Positions 18,475 through 28,125 are shown, counted from the stretch's first letter. The stretch: 64,000 bases of DNA from Sediminibacterium sp. (GCA_017537025.1 JAFWCB010000007.1:124001-188000), one strand, 5' to 3'. Notes: generated from the letters alone by a model not told the origin. Made by a program: numbers and translations.

Positions 18475-20106
18475 ATGCAAATAGGTACTTTTTCTTATCC
18501 TGCACCTGCCAATGAACCGGTATACGCTTATGCACCGGGAACCCCCGAAAAAGCAGCACTTAAAAAAGCATTGGCCGATTTAAAAAAGAAGGAATTAGAT
18601 ATTCCTATGTATATCAATGGTAGAGCAATACGTACAGGAAAGAAAGTGGCCATTCATCCACCCCATGAAATTGCGCATACCCTAGGATATTTTCATGCTG
18701 GCGATCAAAAACATGCCGAAGCTGCTATTAGCGCTGCCTTACAAGCCAAAGAAAAATGGGCAGCTTTGAGTTGGGAGAGCCGTGCACATATATTTTTAAA
18801 AGCTGCCGATTTATTAGCTACTAAATATCGCTATCAAATGGCGGCGAGCACTATGCTCGGACAAAGTAAAAATGCCTATCAGGCAGAGATCGATAGTACC
18901 TGCGAATTGATTGATTTTTTACGTTATAATGTTCATTTCTTAAGTGAAATATATAAGCAACAACCCATATCGGCACCGGGCATGCATAATCGTATGGAGT
19001 GGCGACCATTAGAAGGATTTGTATTAGCGGTAACACCATTCAACTTCACGGCTATTGGCGGCAACCTGCCTACTTCTGCGGCCATGTGCGGTAATGTGGT
19101 TGTTTGGAAACCTGCCAATACCCAAATTTATTCTGCTCAATTATTTATGCGTATACTGAAAGAAGCGGGATTACCGGATGGTGTGATCAATTTAATTTAT
19201 GTAGATGGACCAACCGTTGGTAAAATATGTTTCTCCCATAGAGAGTTTGCGGGCGTTCATTTTACAGGGTCTACCGGTGTTTTTAATAATATGTGGAAGG
19301 TGATCGGAGAGAATATGGGTATCTATAGATCATATCCACGCATTGTTGGTGAAACTGGCGGAAAGGATTTTGTAATTGCTCATAAATCGGCTGATCCGGA
19401 TGTGGTAGTTACTGCATTAGCAAGAGGAGCTTTTGAATTTCAGGGACAAAAATGTTCTGCGGCTTCAAGAGCTTATATTCCTAGCAATATCGCAGAGGAA
19501 GTAAAGAGAAAACTAGTAGCTGCTGTGAATAGTATGAAAATGGGTACTGTAGAAGATTTCAGCAATTTTATCAATGCCGTTATCGATGAAAAAGCATACA
19601 CCAGTATCACGCGTTATATCAGCAATGCTAAACGTAATAAGAAAGTCAAAATTTTAGCCGGTGGCAATTTTAGTAAAACAAAAGGATATTTTATCGAGCC
19701 AACTATTATTGAAACCCGTGATCCGAAATATGTGACCATGTGCGAGGAAATTTTCGGCCCGGTATTAACGATCTATGTGTACAATGCCGATCAGTTCGAG
19801 AAAACATTGAGCTTAGTAGACAGTACATCTGCCTATGCGTTAACAGGGGCTATTATTTCGCAAGATAGAGCTGCGATTGAATTAGCTACAGAAAAATTAA
19901 GAAATGCGGCAGGTAATTTTTATATCAATGATAAACCTACCGGTGCCGTAGTTGGACAACAACCTTTTGGCGGCGCGAGGGCTTCAGGTACCAATGATAA
20001 GGCCGGTAGTATGATTAATTTGTACCGTTGGTTGAGTGCAAGAACAATTAAGGAAACTTACAACCCTCCCACCCATTACGGATATCCTTTTATGGGGGAA
20101 GAATAG
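18475..20106 (+). CDS. pruA: L-glutamate gamma-semialdehyde dehydrogenase (proline catabolism)
   Basis: A 543-residue aldehyde dehydrogenase of the 1-pyrroline-5-carboxylate type, with AVTPFNFTAIGGNLP, WKPANTQ, FTGSTGVFN, the catalytic Glu in GETGGKDF and the catalytic Cys in FQGQKCSAASR. It oxidises glutamate semialdehyde to glutamate with NAD in the last step of proline use; the partner proline dehydrogenase is not in the window. The start is the ATG at 18475 (MQIGTFSYPAP), 62 bases from the divergent GlmU-like start; the longer frame from 18406 overlaps that gene. Confidence 0.95.
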   Translation: MQIGTFSYPAPANEPVYAYAPGTPEKAALKKALADLKKKELDIPMYINGRAIRTGKKVAIHPPHEIAHTLGYFHAGDQKHAEAAISAALQAKEKWAALSWESRAHIFLKAADLLATKYRYQMAASTMLGQSKNAYQAEIDSTCELIDFLRYNVHFLSEIYKQQPISAPGMHNRMEWRPLEGFVLAVTPFNFTAIGGNLPTSAAMCGNVVVWKPANTQIYSAQLFMRILKEAGLPDGVINLIYVDGPTVGKICFSHREFAGVHFTGSTGVFNNMWKVIGENMGIYRSYPRIVGETGGKDFVIAHKSADPDVVVTALARGAFEFQGQKCSAASRAYIPSNIAEEVKRKLVAAVNSMKMGTVEDFSNFINAVIDEKAYTSITRYISNAKRNKKVKILAGGNFSKTKGYFIEPTIIETRDPKYVTMCEEIFGPVLTIYVYNADQFEKTLSLVDSTSAYALTGAIISQDRAAIELATEKLRNAAGNFYINDKPTGAVVGQQPFGGARASGTNDKAGSMINLYRWLSARTIKETYNPPTHYGYPFMGEE

Positions 20107-20192
20107 GGAATAAAAAGTTAAGAATTATAAATTAAAATTAGGAATTATAAATGAGGTTTTCATTCCCAATTCATAACTCCTAATTCTTAATT
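20107..20192. repeat. AATTAGGAATTA-type imperfect inverted repeat
   Basis: The gap between pruA and the fasciclin gene is AT-rich and reads the same motif in both directions: AATTAGGAATTATAAAT (about 20136-20152) and, reversed, GAATTAGGAGTTATGAATT (about 20190-20165). It can fold into a long weak hairpin and resembles the spacer at 34183-34275. Confidence 0.55.
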
Positions 20193-20202
20193 ATTCTATT
20201 AC

Positions 20203-20715
20203 TTATTTAGGCAACACTACAGTATCGATTACATGCACCACACCATTTCCTGCTTTAAGGTCGGTTGCAACTACGGTAGCAACACCCCCGTTCTCGTCTG
20301 TCAAAATTACTTTTCCATCTTTCAAAGAAGCAGTCAATGAACCACCGCTTACTGTTTTAACTACAGCTTTACCTTTTCCGTCTTTAATAGCTTTTAATAC
20401 AGCAGCAGCATTTAGATTACCTGCTATTACATGGTAAGTCAATATTTTTGTTAGCTTGGCTTTGTTTTCCGGCTTTAATAAACTTTCTAGAGTACCGGCA
20501 GGTAGTTTACCAAAAGCTGCATTTACAGGAGCAAATACAGTAAACGGACCAGTACCTTGTAAAGTTTCTACTAACCCTGCAGCCTTAACAGCTGCTACAA
20601 GCGTTGTATGATCTTTTGAACCTACTGCAACATCCACTACTGTTTTTTGAGCGGAAGCAGTTGAGAATAAACCTGCCACTATGATAGCGGCAATTGCTAA
20701 AAATTTTGCTTTCAT
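20203..20715 (-). CDS. Exported fasciclin (FAS1) domain protein
   Basis: From the ATG at 20715 the protein is 170 residues: a signal peptide ([21 protein letters not shown], then QKTVV) and one FAS1 domain with the H1-like [15 protein letters not shown] and the H2-like [14 protein letters not shown] at the C-terminus. Such domains mediate adhesion or act as small secreted modules, and the partner is unknown. A longer frame upstream (to 20754) adds 13 residues without support. Confidence 0.9.
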   Translation of the reverse strand: MKAKFLAIAAIIVAGLFSTASAQKTVVDVAVGSKDHTTLVAAVKAAGLVETLQGTGPFTVFAPVNAAFGKLPAGTLESLLKPENKAKLTKILTYHVIAGNLNAAAVLKAIKDGKGKAVVKTVSGGSLTASLKDGKVILTDENGGVATVVATDLKAGNGVVHVIDTVVLPK

Positions 20716-20855
20716 TTTGTTTAATTTTATTATCATTACGATTAAACAAAACAAATGTTTAGTATGATGCAGAAATAAAGCTTAAATCATGTTTTTGGTT
20801 AAACAGATTTCAACCATTGTGATAGAGTAATGTTATTTTAGAATAAACAAATTTT

Positions 20856-21329
20856 ATGGCCAATCCTACTTACGAACTCATCAGTGCATTAAGAGAAACA
20901 GCTAATAGATTAAAAGAAGGAGCACACTATGCTTGGGGTAATCATGGAGCCTGTAACTGCGGTAATTTGTTACAAGTAGTTTGCGATTTAACCAAAGAAG
21001 AAATTTTGACTTATGCGCATACCGGTATTGGGGAGTGGACTGAACTTGCAGTAGAATATTGTGGTGTAACGAATGCACCGGTGGATTTGTTATTGAAAAA
21101 ATTACAAGAAATAGGTCTTACTCCTACTGATGTTCATCATTTAGAATACCTCGACGATAGAAAAGTATTGGAGCAACTACCCGGTGGTTTTCGTTGGCTT
21201 AGCCGCAATAACAGAGAACATGTAATCCTTTATTTTAATACCTATTCAAATATTTTGGAGGATGAACTATTGGCTTCAATTGAAATACCAAAAGAAATTA
21301 CGGCATCAAAATCCTTTCAAACGGCATAA
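20856..21329 (+). CDS. Conserved cytoplasmic protein of unknown function
   Basis: A 157-residue soluble protein without signal peptide or membrane segments. It carries a Cys/His-rich patch HGACNCGNLLQVVC (His30, Cys33, Cys35, Cys43) plus Cys69 (VEYCGV). This could bind a metal or form a redox site, but no known motif is matched. I recognise it only as a type of hypothetical protein of this phylum. It is followed by two TGTCACCCC repeats and stands alone. Confidence 0.7.
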   Translation: MANPTYELISALRETANRLKEGAHYAWGNHGACNCGNLLQVVCDLTKEEILTYAHTGIGEWTELAVEYCGVTNAPVDLLLKKLQEIGLTPTDVHHLEYLDDRKVLEQLPGGFRWLSRNNREHVILYFNTYSNILEDELLASIEIPKEITASKSFQTA

Positions 21330-21331
21330 AA

Positions 21332-21403
21332 ATATGTCACCCCTTCGGGGTTTGAATTTTGATTGCATTCTCTTTTCTACAGATATGTCACCCCTTCGGG
21401 GTT
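21332..21403. repeat. Two copies of a TGTCACCCCTTCGGGGTT hairpin
   Basis: The 21-base text ATATGTCACCCCTTCGGGGTT-like unit occurs at 21332-21352 and again, identical, at 21383-21403. Each has the stable CCCCTTCGGGG hairpin (an UUCG tetraloop in RNA). The first may also end transcription of the gene before it. The shared TGTCACCC start links it to the repeats at 18192 and 33069. Confidence 0.75.
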
Positions 21404-21418
21404 ATTCTGTACAAACAT

Positions 21419-21521
21419 TATAAACCAAATAAACTCTATAAGCCATACAGCCTATAACCTATAACCTTTAACCTATTCCCTACCCCCTATTCCTTTTACC
21501 CTATAGCCTATCACCTTTTCC
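21419..21521. repeat. CCTATAACC-type low-complexity spacer
   Basis: About 100 bases between two genes consist of variants of CCTATAACC and CCTTTAACC with pyrimidine-rich ends. The same CCTATAACCTTTAACCTA text is found at 22578-22603. No ORF or promoter motif is seen within it, apart from the -7 box following it. Confidence 0.6.
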
Positions 21522-21532
21522 CCTTAAATCCC

Positions 21533-21540
21533 TATATTTG
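21533..21540 (+). promoter_or_regulatory. Candidate -7 box for pdhA
   Basis: TATATTTG lies 19 bases upstream of the GTG start of pdhA. The -33 TTG is not seen in the repeat-rich upstream text, so the match is only partial. Confidence 0.35.
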
Positions 21541-21559
21541 TCCCTCAAAATTTTGAATA

Positions 21560-22555
21560 GTGCCCACTAAATTTTCAAAAGAAACCTATCTCTACTGGTA
21601 TGAACTTATGCAGTTGATTCGCCAGTTCGAGTTAAAAGCAGAGGAAATGTATAAAATGGCCGGAAAAATTCGCGGATTTTTCCACGCCTATATTGGTCAG
21701 GAAGCTATTGCAGCCGGTTGCTTAACAGCAACTTCGCCAAACGACCCTTTTATCACTGCTTATCGTGATCATGGATTAGCTTTGGCCAAAGGCGTTTCTG
21801 CCAACGCTTGTATGGCTGAGTTATATGGTAAAGCTACCGGTTGTGCTAAGGGTAAGGGTGGCAGTATGCACTTTTTTAGTTTGGAGCACCGCTTTTTTGG
21901 CGGACATGGTATTGTAGGTGCCCAAATCGGTACAGGTGCAGGCTTGGCATTCGCCGAAAAATATAAAGGCACCAACAATGTAGTGCTTTGTTATTTTGGT
22001 GATGGTGCTGCTCGTCAGGGTATGTTACACGAAACCTTTAATCTGGCAATGCTTTGGAAACTCCCTGTAATTTTTATTTGTGAGAATAACAATTATGCCA
22101 TGGGTACTTCTATTGAGCGTACCAGTAATGTAATTGATATCTATAAATTAGCAGATGCTTACGATATGCCTGCCGATAAGGTAGATGGCATGACTCCCGA
22201 AGCTGTGCACGATAGTGTAGCACGCGCTGTTAAAAGAGCGAAAGAAGGTGATGGTCCTACCTTATTAGAAATGAAAACATATCGCTACAAAGGACATTCA
22301 ATTTCAGATCCTCAGAAATATCGGTCTAAAGAAGAGGTAGATGAATACAAGAATCAAGATCCAATTACTAAAGTAGCGCATACGATTTTAGAAAATGGAT
22401 ATGCTTCGCAGGAAGAATTACAAGCCATCGATCAAAAAATAAATGCGATTGTGGAAGAAAGTGTTCGCTTTGCTGAAGAAAGTCCATGGCCTTCTGATGA
22501 TGAAGTATTAAAGGATGTTTACATCGATCAAAACTACCCCTTTATAGTAGACTAA
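21560..22555 (+). CDS. pdhA: Pyruvate dehydrogenase E1 component, alpha subunit
   Basis: A 331-residue thiamine-diphosphate enzyme. The TPP motif reads GDGAARQGMLHETFNLA followed by ENNNYAMGT, and the phosphorylation-loop-like region reads YRYKGHSISDPQKYR. It decarboxylates pyruvate in the E1 heterotetramer; the beta subunit is not in this window. The start is GTG (21560), as no ATG occurs until residue 17. The TPR-protein gene follows after 56 bases that contain a simple repeat. Confidence 0.93.
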   Translation: MPTKFSKETYLYWYELMQLIRQFELKAEEMYKMAGKIRGFFHAYIGQEAIAAGCLTATSPNDPFITAYRDHGLALAKGVSANACMAELYGKATGCAKGKGGSMHFFSLEHRFFGGHGIVGAQIGTGAGLAFAEKYKGTNNVVLCYFGDGAARQGMLHETFNLAMLWKLPVIFICENNNYAMGTSIERTSNVIDIYKLADAYDMPADKVDGMTPEAVHDSVARAVKRAKEGDGPTLLEMKTYRYKGHSISDPQKYRSKEEVDEYKNQDPITKVAHTILENGYASQEELQAIDQKINAIVEESVRFAEESPWPSDDEVLKDVYIDQNYPFIVD

Positions 22556-22603
22556 CCACTACGCACTGTACACTACACACTATAACCTATAACCTTTAAC
22601 CTA
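22556..22603. repeat. CACTACACACTATAACC simple repeat
   Basis: The spacer between pdhA and the TPR gene is built from CACTACGCACTGTACACTACACACT followed by CCTATAACC-type units. The first half resembles the text inside the CrtA-like gene (33474-33591) and the second half resembles 21419-21521. Confidence 0.55.
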
Positions 22604-22611
22604 AAAAATAA

Positions 22612-23289
22612 ATGAGCGAGCAGGTAAATACTCCCGAAATAAATGAAGCCCTAGCTAAAGCAGAAGGAGTTTGGAAGAATCTACAAAAGCCTATTCTGGC
22701 CGTATTGGTAGTTGCACTGGTAATCGGTGGCGGCTACTATGGATATAAAGAATATATCCAGAAACCTAAAGAAGAAAAAGCAGCCGATGCTCTTTTCAAA
22801 GCACAACAATACTTTGCAATTGATTCATTGAACCTTGTATTAAACGGAGACGGGCAAAATAAAGGCGCTTTATATGTAATTAAGAATTACGGTGGAACTA
22901 AAGCAGCAAATCTGGCACATTATTATGCAGGTGTTAGTTATTTGAAACTTGGGGATTTTAATAATGCAGTTAAATATTTAAAAGATTTTTCTACGGATGC
23001 TAAACAAGTACAACTATTAGCTTTAGGTTGTTTAGGTGATGCCTATGCCGAATTGAATAAAAAAGAAGAAGCAATTCAAGCCTACAAAAAAGCTGCCGCA
23101 ACTTTTGAAGAAGATGAAAATAATTCATCTGAATATTTATTCCGTGCGGCATTATTAAGCGAAACAACGGGAAAAACAAAAGAAGCTTTAAGTCTGTATA
23201 AAGAATTAAAAGAGCAGTTTCCTAAAACAGAAAAAGGGTTTCAGGCCGATAAATATATTAACCGCTTAAGTTTAGAGAAAAACGATTAA
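22612..23289 (+). CDS. Membrane-anchored TPR protein
   Basis: A 225-residue protein with one N-terminal membrane helix (about 27-47, PILAVLVVALVIGGGYYGYK) and a soluble part of TPR-like helix pairs (AHYYAGVSYLKLGDFNNAVKYL; ALGCLGDAYAELNKKEEAIQAYKKA). The layout is like YfgM-type proteins, which work in the envelope with chaperones and the secretion machinery, but that role is inferred. It lies 10 bases before ribH in the same direction. Confidence 0.82.
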   Translation: MSEQVNTPEINEALAKAEGVWKNLQKPILAVLVVALVIGGGYYGYKEYIQKPKEEKAADALFKAQQYFAIDSLNLVLNGDGQNKGALYVIKNYGGTKAANLAHYYAGVSYLKLGDFNNAVKYLKDFSTDAKQVQLLALGCLGDAYAELNKKEEAIQAYKKAAATFEEDENNSSEYLFRAALLSETTGKTKEALSLYKELKEQFPKTEKGFQADKYINRLSLEKND

Positions 23290-23299
23290 GCCCATACAC

Positions 23300-23788
23300 A
23301 TGGCCAGTACAGGTAATAAAACATTACACAAGGGCATTCCTACAACGGGGAATGCCTTTGTAGTTATTATTAAAACAACATGGAACGCAGATATTGTAAA
23401 TGCCCTTGAAAAAGGAGCTGTTAAGGTATTAAAGGAGCAAGGTGTAAGGTATAAGGTGATTACTGTTCCCGGGGCAGTGGAAATACCTTTTGCCGTAAAA
23501 AATCATTACGCCTATGCGGGTACCATGCCAGATGCCTATATTACTTTAGGAACCGTTATTCAAGGAGATACACCCCATTTCGATTATGTGTGTAAAGCAG
23601 TTACGGACGGTGTAATGCAATTAAATCTTACCATTGATGTTCCTGTTATATTTGGTGTGCTTACTGTTCTTAATAAACAACAAGCTAAAGAACGAATTGG
23701 TGGTATACACGGGCATAAAGGGGAAGAAGCTGCTATTACGGCTCTTAACATGATTGCCCTCAACAACACATTGAAAAAAGGAAAATAA
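23300..23788 (+). CDS. ribH: 6,7-dimethyl-8-ribityllumazine synthase
   Basis: A 162-residue protein with the family strings VPGAVEIPFAVK, LGTVIQGDTPHFDYVCKAV (catalytic His in PHFDYV), TDGVMQLNL and PVIFGVLTV. It condenses a ribityl-pyrimidine with 3,4-dihydroxybutanone phosphate in the penultimate step of riboflavin synthesis; it normally forms 60-mers or pentamers. Other rib genes are absent here. The stop overlaps the next ATG by one base (TAATG). Confidence 0.95.
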   Translation: MASTGNKTLHKGIPTTGNAFVVIIKTTWNADIVNALEKGAVKVLKEQGVRYKVITVPGAVEIPFAVKNHYAYAGTMPDAYITLGTVIQGDTPHFDYVCKAVTDGVMQLNLTIDVPVIFGVLTVLNKQQAKERIGGIHGHKGEEAAITALNMIALNNTLKKGK

Positions 23789-24510
23789 TGACTACTGTAC
23801 AATTATTTGTGCCTTGTTTTATAGATCAATTATATCCAACTGTCGCTTTTAATATGGTAAAAGTGTTGGAAAAAACAGGCTGTACAGTTACGTATAATGA
23901 AAATCAAACCTGTTGCGGACAACCCGCTTTCAACGGAGGCTTTTGGGGTGAAGCGAGAGAAGTATGTACAAAATTTATCAACGATTTTGATCATTCAAAT
24001 TATATTGTGGCTCCGAGTGCCAGTTGTGTTGGCTTTGTAAAGAATTATTACCCCAAGCTTTTTGAAAATTCGGCGAACCAAGCAAAAGCAAAAAAATTAG
24101 CTGAAAATATTTATGAATTCTCCGACTTCTTAGTGAATATACTAAAGGTAGAAAATGTAGGTGCCAAATTTGAAGCAAAAGCTACTTATCATGATAGTTG
24201 TGCTGCACTTAGAGAATGTAAAATAAAAGAAGAGCCAAGAAAACTATTAGCGCAAGTAGAAGGGCTGGAATTAGTTGAGATGCAGGATGTAGAAACTTGT
24301 TGCGGCTTCGGAGGAACTTTTGCTGTAAAATTTGAGCCTATCAGTGTAGCTATGGCCGATCAAAAAATCACAAATGCAGAACAAACAGGTGCCACGCATA
24401 TTATTAGCACCGATATGAGCTGCTTAATGCATATTGATGGTTGTGCAAAAAACAAGAAAAGCCATTTACGATCCTTACATCTGGCCGATGTATTAGCAAG
24501 TGGCTGGTAA
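23788..24510 (+). CDS. LutA/YkgE-like (Fe-S)-binding oxidoreductase subunit
   Basis: A 240-residue protein with two cysteine-rich CCG domains: ENQTCCGQPAFNGG (about 41-54) and VETCCGFGGTFAVK (about 170-183), with more Cys in CSASCVG and DSCAALREC-like text. Such proteins are subunits of lactate or glycolate oxidation complexes (LutABC, GlpC type). LutB and LutC are absent here, so it may use partners elsewhere. It is convergent with rnr, one base apart. Confidence 0.85.
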   Translation: MTTVQLFVPCFIDQLYPTVAFNMVKVLEKTGCTVTYNENQTCCGQPAFNGGFWGEAREVCTKFINDFDHSNYIVAPSASCVGFVKNYYPKLFENSANQAKAKKLAENIYEFSDFLVNILKVENVGAKFEAKATYHDSCAALRECKIKEEPRKLLAQVEGLELVEMQDVETCCGFGGTFAVKFEPISVAMADQKITNAEQTGATHIISTDMSCLMHIDGCAKNKKSHLRSLHLADVLASGW

Positions 24511-24511
24511 T

Positions 24512-26485
24512 CTATTTGATGATCCATTCATAATCGAGCTGACGTTTTTCTAAATTAGCTGCCACCACCTTGATCTTTACTTTATCTCCCATCCTGAAAA
24601 TTCGTCCACTTCTTCTTCCTACTAAACTATAATCACTCTCTACCAATCGAAAATCGTCGTAATCGCTTAAACTGATAATACTTACCAGTCCCTCACATTT
24701 ATGTTCTACGGTTTCTACCCAAAAGCCGAATGAAGCTACTCCACTAACAACTCCTTCAAATATTTCGCCAAGATGTCCTTTCAAGAATTCCACTTGTTTA
24801 TACTTATTACCTGCTCTTTCACATTCCATTGCCGCTCGCTCTCGCTCGCTGCTATGTTTACATTTCTCCTGCATTTTCTTATCTAATTCAGGCTTACCGC
24901 TAAGAATGCTTGCCAAAACCCTATGCACCAAAACATCAGGATACCGGCGTATGGGCGACGTAAAATGGCAATAATGTTCAAAAGCCAATCCATAGTGACC
25001 AATATTCTCTGTGGTATAAATAGCTTTTGCCATAGTACGTATACCTAATTGTTCCAACACATGTTGCTCAGATTTGCCTTTGGCCTCTTTCAACATATTA
25101 TTAAAACTAAAGGCAATCGCTTCCGGAGAACTCATATCGAATCTATGTCCGTACTTCTGTGCAAACTGAATAAAGGGAGCCAGCTTCTCTTCATCGGGTT
25201 GATCATGTACCCGATAAGGAAACGGTATCGGTTTTTTATTCACCTGTTGCTTAGCCACATTCTCTGCTACGGTTCTATTTGCCAATAACATAAATTCTTC
25301 AATCAGTTGATGCGCTTCTTTACTCTCTTTAACCATGATTCCGATGGGATGCCCTTTTTCATCTAACTTAAAACGGACTTCCTGCGAAGAAAAATTAATG
25401 GCACCTTTACTGAAACGCTTTTTGCGTAGTCGTTGTGCAATATCATTTAACAGTAATATTTCCTCTTTATACAATCCTTCTTTTGTTTCTATAATAGCTT
25501 GTGCATCTTCATAAGTAAACCGATGATTAGAATGAATAACCGTTCTTCCTAACCAATATTGTTTTACTTCCCCTTTCCCATTCATTTGAAAAATAGCAGC
25601 AAAAGTGAGCTTATCTTCTTTAGGCCGCAAAGAACATAATTCATTCGAAATACGTTCCGGCAACATCGGATTTACCCGATCAGGTAAATAAACGGATGTA
25701 GCTCGCTTATACCCTTCTGCATCCAAAGCAGTATCGGGTATTACATAATAACTTACATCGGCGATATGAACCCCGATTTCATATTTATCATCCCCTAGTA
25801 CCCTGAAAGAAATAGCATCATCAAAATCTTTCGCATCAACCGGATCGATGGTAAAAGTGAGGATATCTCTACAATCTCTTCTATGCTTTATTTCTTCTGC
25901 ATCTAAATGTTCCGGTAAACGGGCAGCTTCTTCTAATACATCATCAGGAAACTGAAGCGGGAAGCCTGCTTGTGCCAATATCTCTTTCATAGCAGCATCA
26001 TTGGCATTATCAGGATGTAGAATACTAACCACTTCTCCTACCGGTTTTTTATCTTCTTTATCCCATTTTACCAGTCTGGCAATTACACGGTCTTTATGTT
26101 TTGCGCCTTTAATATCTGTTAATGGAATAAATAAATCGGGCATCGGCTTATCGGTATCCGGCACAAAAAAAGCAAAATTGGTAGAGAGTTGAATATGCCC
26201 CACAAATTCTGTTTGTTTTCTTGTAACAACTTCTAACACCTTACCTTCTTTCTTTCCGGTTCTGCTATTTTCTTTGATCACTTTTATGCGTACAATATCA
26301 CCATTCAGCGCAGTAGCAAAATCACCCGGTTTAACCATGATATCGCCGGTACCATTTTCAATAATCACATAACCCATACCCGAACGGGTTACTTCTAACC
26401 GCCCTTTGGTTTGTTGCACCGCAACAGATTTTGTTTTAGACTTAGTTTGCTTTTTTTGTTTGGGTTTGGTTTTTTTATTTCGCAT
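24512..26485 (-). CDS. rnr: Ribonuclease R
   Basis: A 657-residue 3'-5' exoribonuclease: a Lys-rich tail (KKTKPKQKKQTKSK), two cold-shock-like domains (about 30-170), the RNB catalytic domain with IDPVDAKDFDDAISF and SPIRRYPDVLVHR, and a C-terminal S1 domain. It degrades structured RNA. Unlike longer homologues of about 700 residues or more, there is no visible helix-turn-helix region before the cold-shock domains. Its start overlaps the end of lpxK by 11 bases. Confidence 0.93.
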   Translation of the reverse strand: MRNKKTKPKQKKQTKSKTKSVAVQQTKGRLEVTRSGMGYVIIENGTGDIMVKPGDFATALNGDIVRIKVIKENSRTGKKEGKVLEVVTRKQTEFVGHIQLSTNFAFFVPDTDKPMPDLFIPLTDIKGAKHKDRVIARLVKWDKEDKKPVGEVVSILHPDNANDAAMKEILAQAGFPLQFPDDVLEEAARLPEHLDAEEIKHRRDCRDILTFTIDPVDAKDFDDAISFRVLGDDKYEIGVHIADVSYYVIPDTALDAEGYKRATSVYLPDRVNPMLPERISNELCSLRPKEDKLTFAAIFQMNGKGEVKQYWLGRTVIHSNHRFTYEDAQAIIETKEGLYKEEILLLNDIAQRLRKKRFSKGAINFSSQEVRFKLDEKGHPIGIMVKESKEAHQLIEEFMLLANRTVAENVAKQQVNKKPIPFPYRVHDQPDEEKLAPFIQFAQKYGHRFDMSSPEAIAFSFNNMLKEAKGKSEQHVLEQLGIRTMAKAIYTTENIGHYGLAFEHYCHFTSPIRRYPDVLVHRVLASILSGKPELDKKMQEKCKHSSERERAAMECERAGNKYKQVEFLKGHLGEIFEGVVSGVASFGFWVETVEHKCEGLVSIISLSDYDDFRLVESDYSLVGRRSGRIFRMGDKVKIKVVAANLEKRQLDYEWIIK

Positions 26486-27566
26486 AGCTTGGATTAAACT
26501 GAAAGTTTTTTACAAAATTGTAAACAATCTCATCAAAGGTATTTCCCTCGTTAAATAAAAAATGAGGTTTTACCGGAATAACAAATAATGGAATATTGTA
26601 AAGCTCTTCTTTAAATTTTAATAACCGCATAGCATCCTTTTCTGTGGTAAGGATCATTTTATTACGCGATTGTATCTCCCTGAATTTTCGAATAATATCC
26701 GCTAAATCATCTGCTGAAAATATATGATGATCAGAATAGTCAAGTTGATAATAGGTATGTGTGCGGAAAGTAAGATACTCTTTTAACGGTTTTGGATTCG
26801 CGATACCACAAACCAATAACACTTCATCTTCCTGGGTTATCTGGCACTTCTCTGCCCGATCGCATATATGGTAGGGTAATCCATATTCAATGGTTGTGAA
26901 GAAAACTTGCTGATGCGCTTTAGGTTTAATATCTCTCAATAAATTGGTACGTTGCTGTTCGCTTAGATCTGCCGGGCATTTAGTAACCACTATGATATCA
27001 GCCCGGTTAGCAGATGCCCATTCATCTCTCAAATCGCCGGTCGGTAAAAAGAAATCATGCGTGTATACATTACTGTAATCAGTAAGCAAAATATTAAGCC
27101 CGGCTTTTACAGTACGATGTTGAAATGCGTCATCCAGAATAATAGCTTGCAAATCAGGGCGATCTTGCAATAATCCCGGAATTGCCACAATCCTCTCTTC
27201 ACCCACGGCAACTGCAATATCAGGGAATTTTGTATGAAACTGCATAGGCTCATCACCAATCTCTAATGCAGTGGTATTTTCATTAGCCAATGCATAGCCT
27301 TTTGTTTTACGTTTATATCCCCGGCTGAGGGTAGCTATTTTGAAATAAGGTCGGAGTAATTGGGCGAGATATTCCACCATAGGCGATTTACCGGTTCCTC
27401 CAACGGCTATATTTCCAACACAAATAATCGGGAAATTAAATGCGGCAGATGCTATGTAGCGCTTATCATATAGTCTGTTTCGAATATAAATCACCAATCC
27501 GTAAAGCACTGCAATAGGTAGTAGTAAAACGCGAAACGATTTTAAAAAGATCGTATTAAAATTCAT
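26475..27566 (-). CDS. lpxK: Tetraacyldisaccharide 4'-kinase
   Basis: A 363-residue membrane-associated kinase with an N-terminal helix (about 9-28), a Walker A loop VGNIAVGGTGKSPMVEYL and the family motif ILDDAFQHR. It phosphorylates the 4' position of the lipid A precursor, so the organism makes lipid A. It overlaps the neighbours on both sides by 11 bases (the cyclo-ligase upstream, rnr downstream), which suggests translational coupling. Confidence 0.95.
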   Translation of the reverse strand: MNFNTIFLKSFRVLLLPIAVLYGLVIYIRNRLYDKRYIASAAFNFPIICVGNIAVGGTGKSPMVEYLAQLLRPYFKIATLSRGYKRKTKGYALANENTTALEIGDEPMQFHTKFPDIAVAVGEERIVAIPGLLQDRPDLQAIILDDAFQHRTVKAGLNILLTDYSNVYTHDFFLPTGDLRDEWASANRADIIVVTKCPADLSEQQRTNLLRDIKPKAHQQVFFTTIEYGLPYHICDRAEKCQITQEDEVLLVCGIANPKPLKEYLTFRTHTYYQLDYSDHHIFSADDLADIIRKFREIQSRNKMILTTEKDAMRLLKFKEELYNIPLFVIPVKPHFLFNEGNTFDEIVYNFVKNFQFNPSYAK

Positions 27567-28125
27567 ACAGTTTATCTGGAGTAATACCTATCGTTAAAGG
27601 TAAATCAAATTCATGGGTATCTGTAATTTCCCTTATCGGCTCAAAATAAGAAAAACCAATTATGGCTGCATTAGTACAATTACTTAAAAAACGATCGTAA
27701 TAGCCTTTACCATATCCTACCCGATATCCTCGTTGATCAAAAATTAATAAAGGAGCAAATACTAAGTCAATTTCCGAAGCAGGTACTATTTGCTCACCTC
27801 TTGGTTCAGTAATACCCCATTTATTAGTATCATACACAGTATCTTCATCAATGATCACAGCTTCCATATCTTCTGTGCCGGTCGTACGTGGATAAGCTAT
27901 TGTTAATCCCGGAATCATATGCCTTAAATATCCGGAAAATAAATGTGTATTCGGTTCTCCCATAGCTGCCATGGGCCAGTAAGTAAGTAAGCTATGAATA
28001 CCCGAGAAATCGATTTGCTGAAACTGAAGTAATAATAAATCATCAAGCTTCAATCTTTCCTTAGATGAAATGGCCAACCTTTTTTGTTTATAGGTTGCTC
28101 TTAAAAAGGCTTTTGTATTATCCAT
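27556..28125 (-). CDS. 5-formyltetrahydrofolate cyclo-ligase
   Basis: From the ATG at 28125 this is a 189-residue enzyme with the family features ATYKQKRLAIS near the start, the ATP-binding GYRVGYGKGYYDRFL and a nearby IGFSYFEP. It converts 5-formyl-THF to methenyl-THF using ATP, bringing a storage folate back into one-carbon metabolism. A longer frame to 28230 lies inside bioD and is not preferred. It overlaps bioD by 8 bases. Confidence 0.88.
   Translation of the reverse strand: MDNTKAFLRATYKQKRLAISSKERLKLDDLLLLQFQQIDFSGIHSLLTYWPMAAMGEPNTHLFSGYLRHMIPGLTIAYPRTTGTEDMEAVIIDEDTVYDTNKWGITEPRGEQIVPASEIDLVFAPLLIFDQRGYRVGYGKGYYDRFLSNCTNAAIIGFSYFEPIREITDTHEFDLPLTIGITPDKLYEF

Noticed and set aside
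21419-22603. CCTATAACC repeats as a CRISPR array
   Set aside because: Units are short and uneven with no spacers of constant length, and no cas genes are near.
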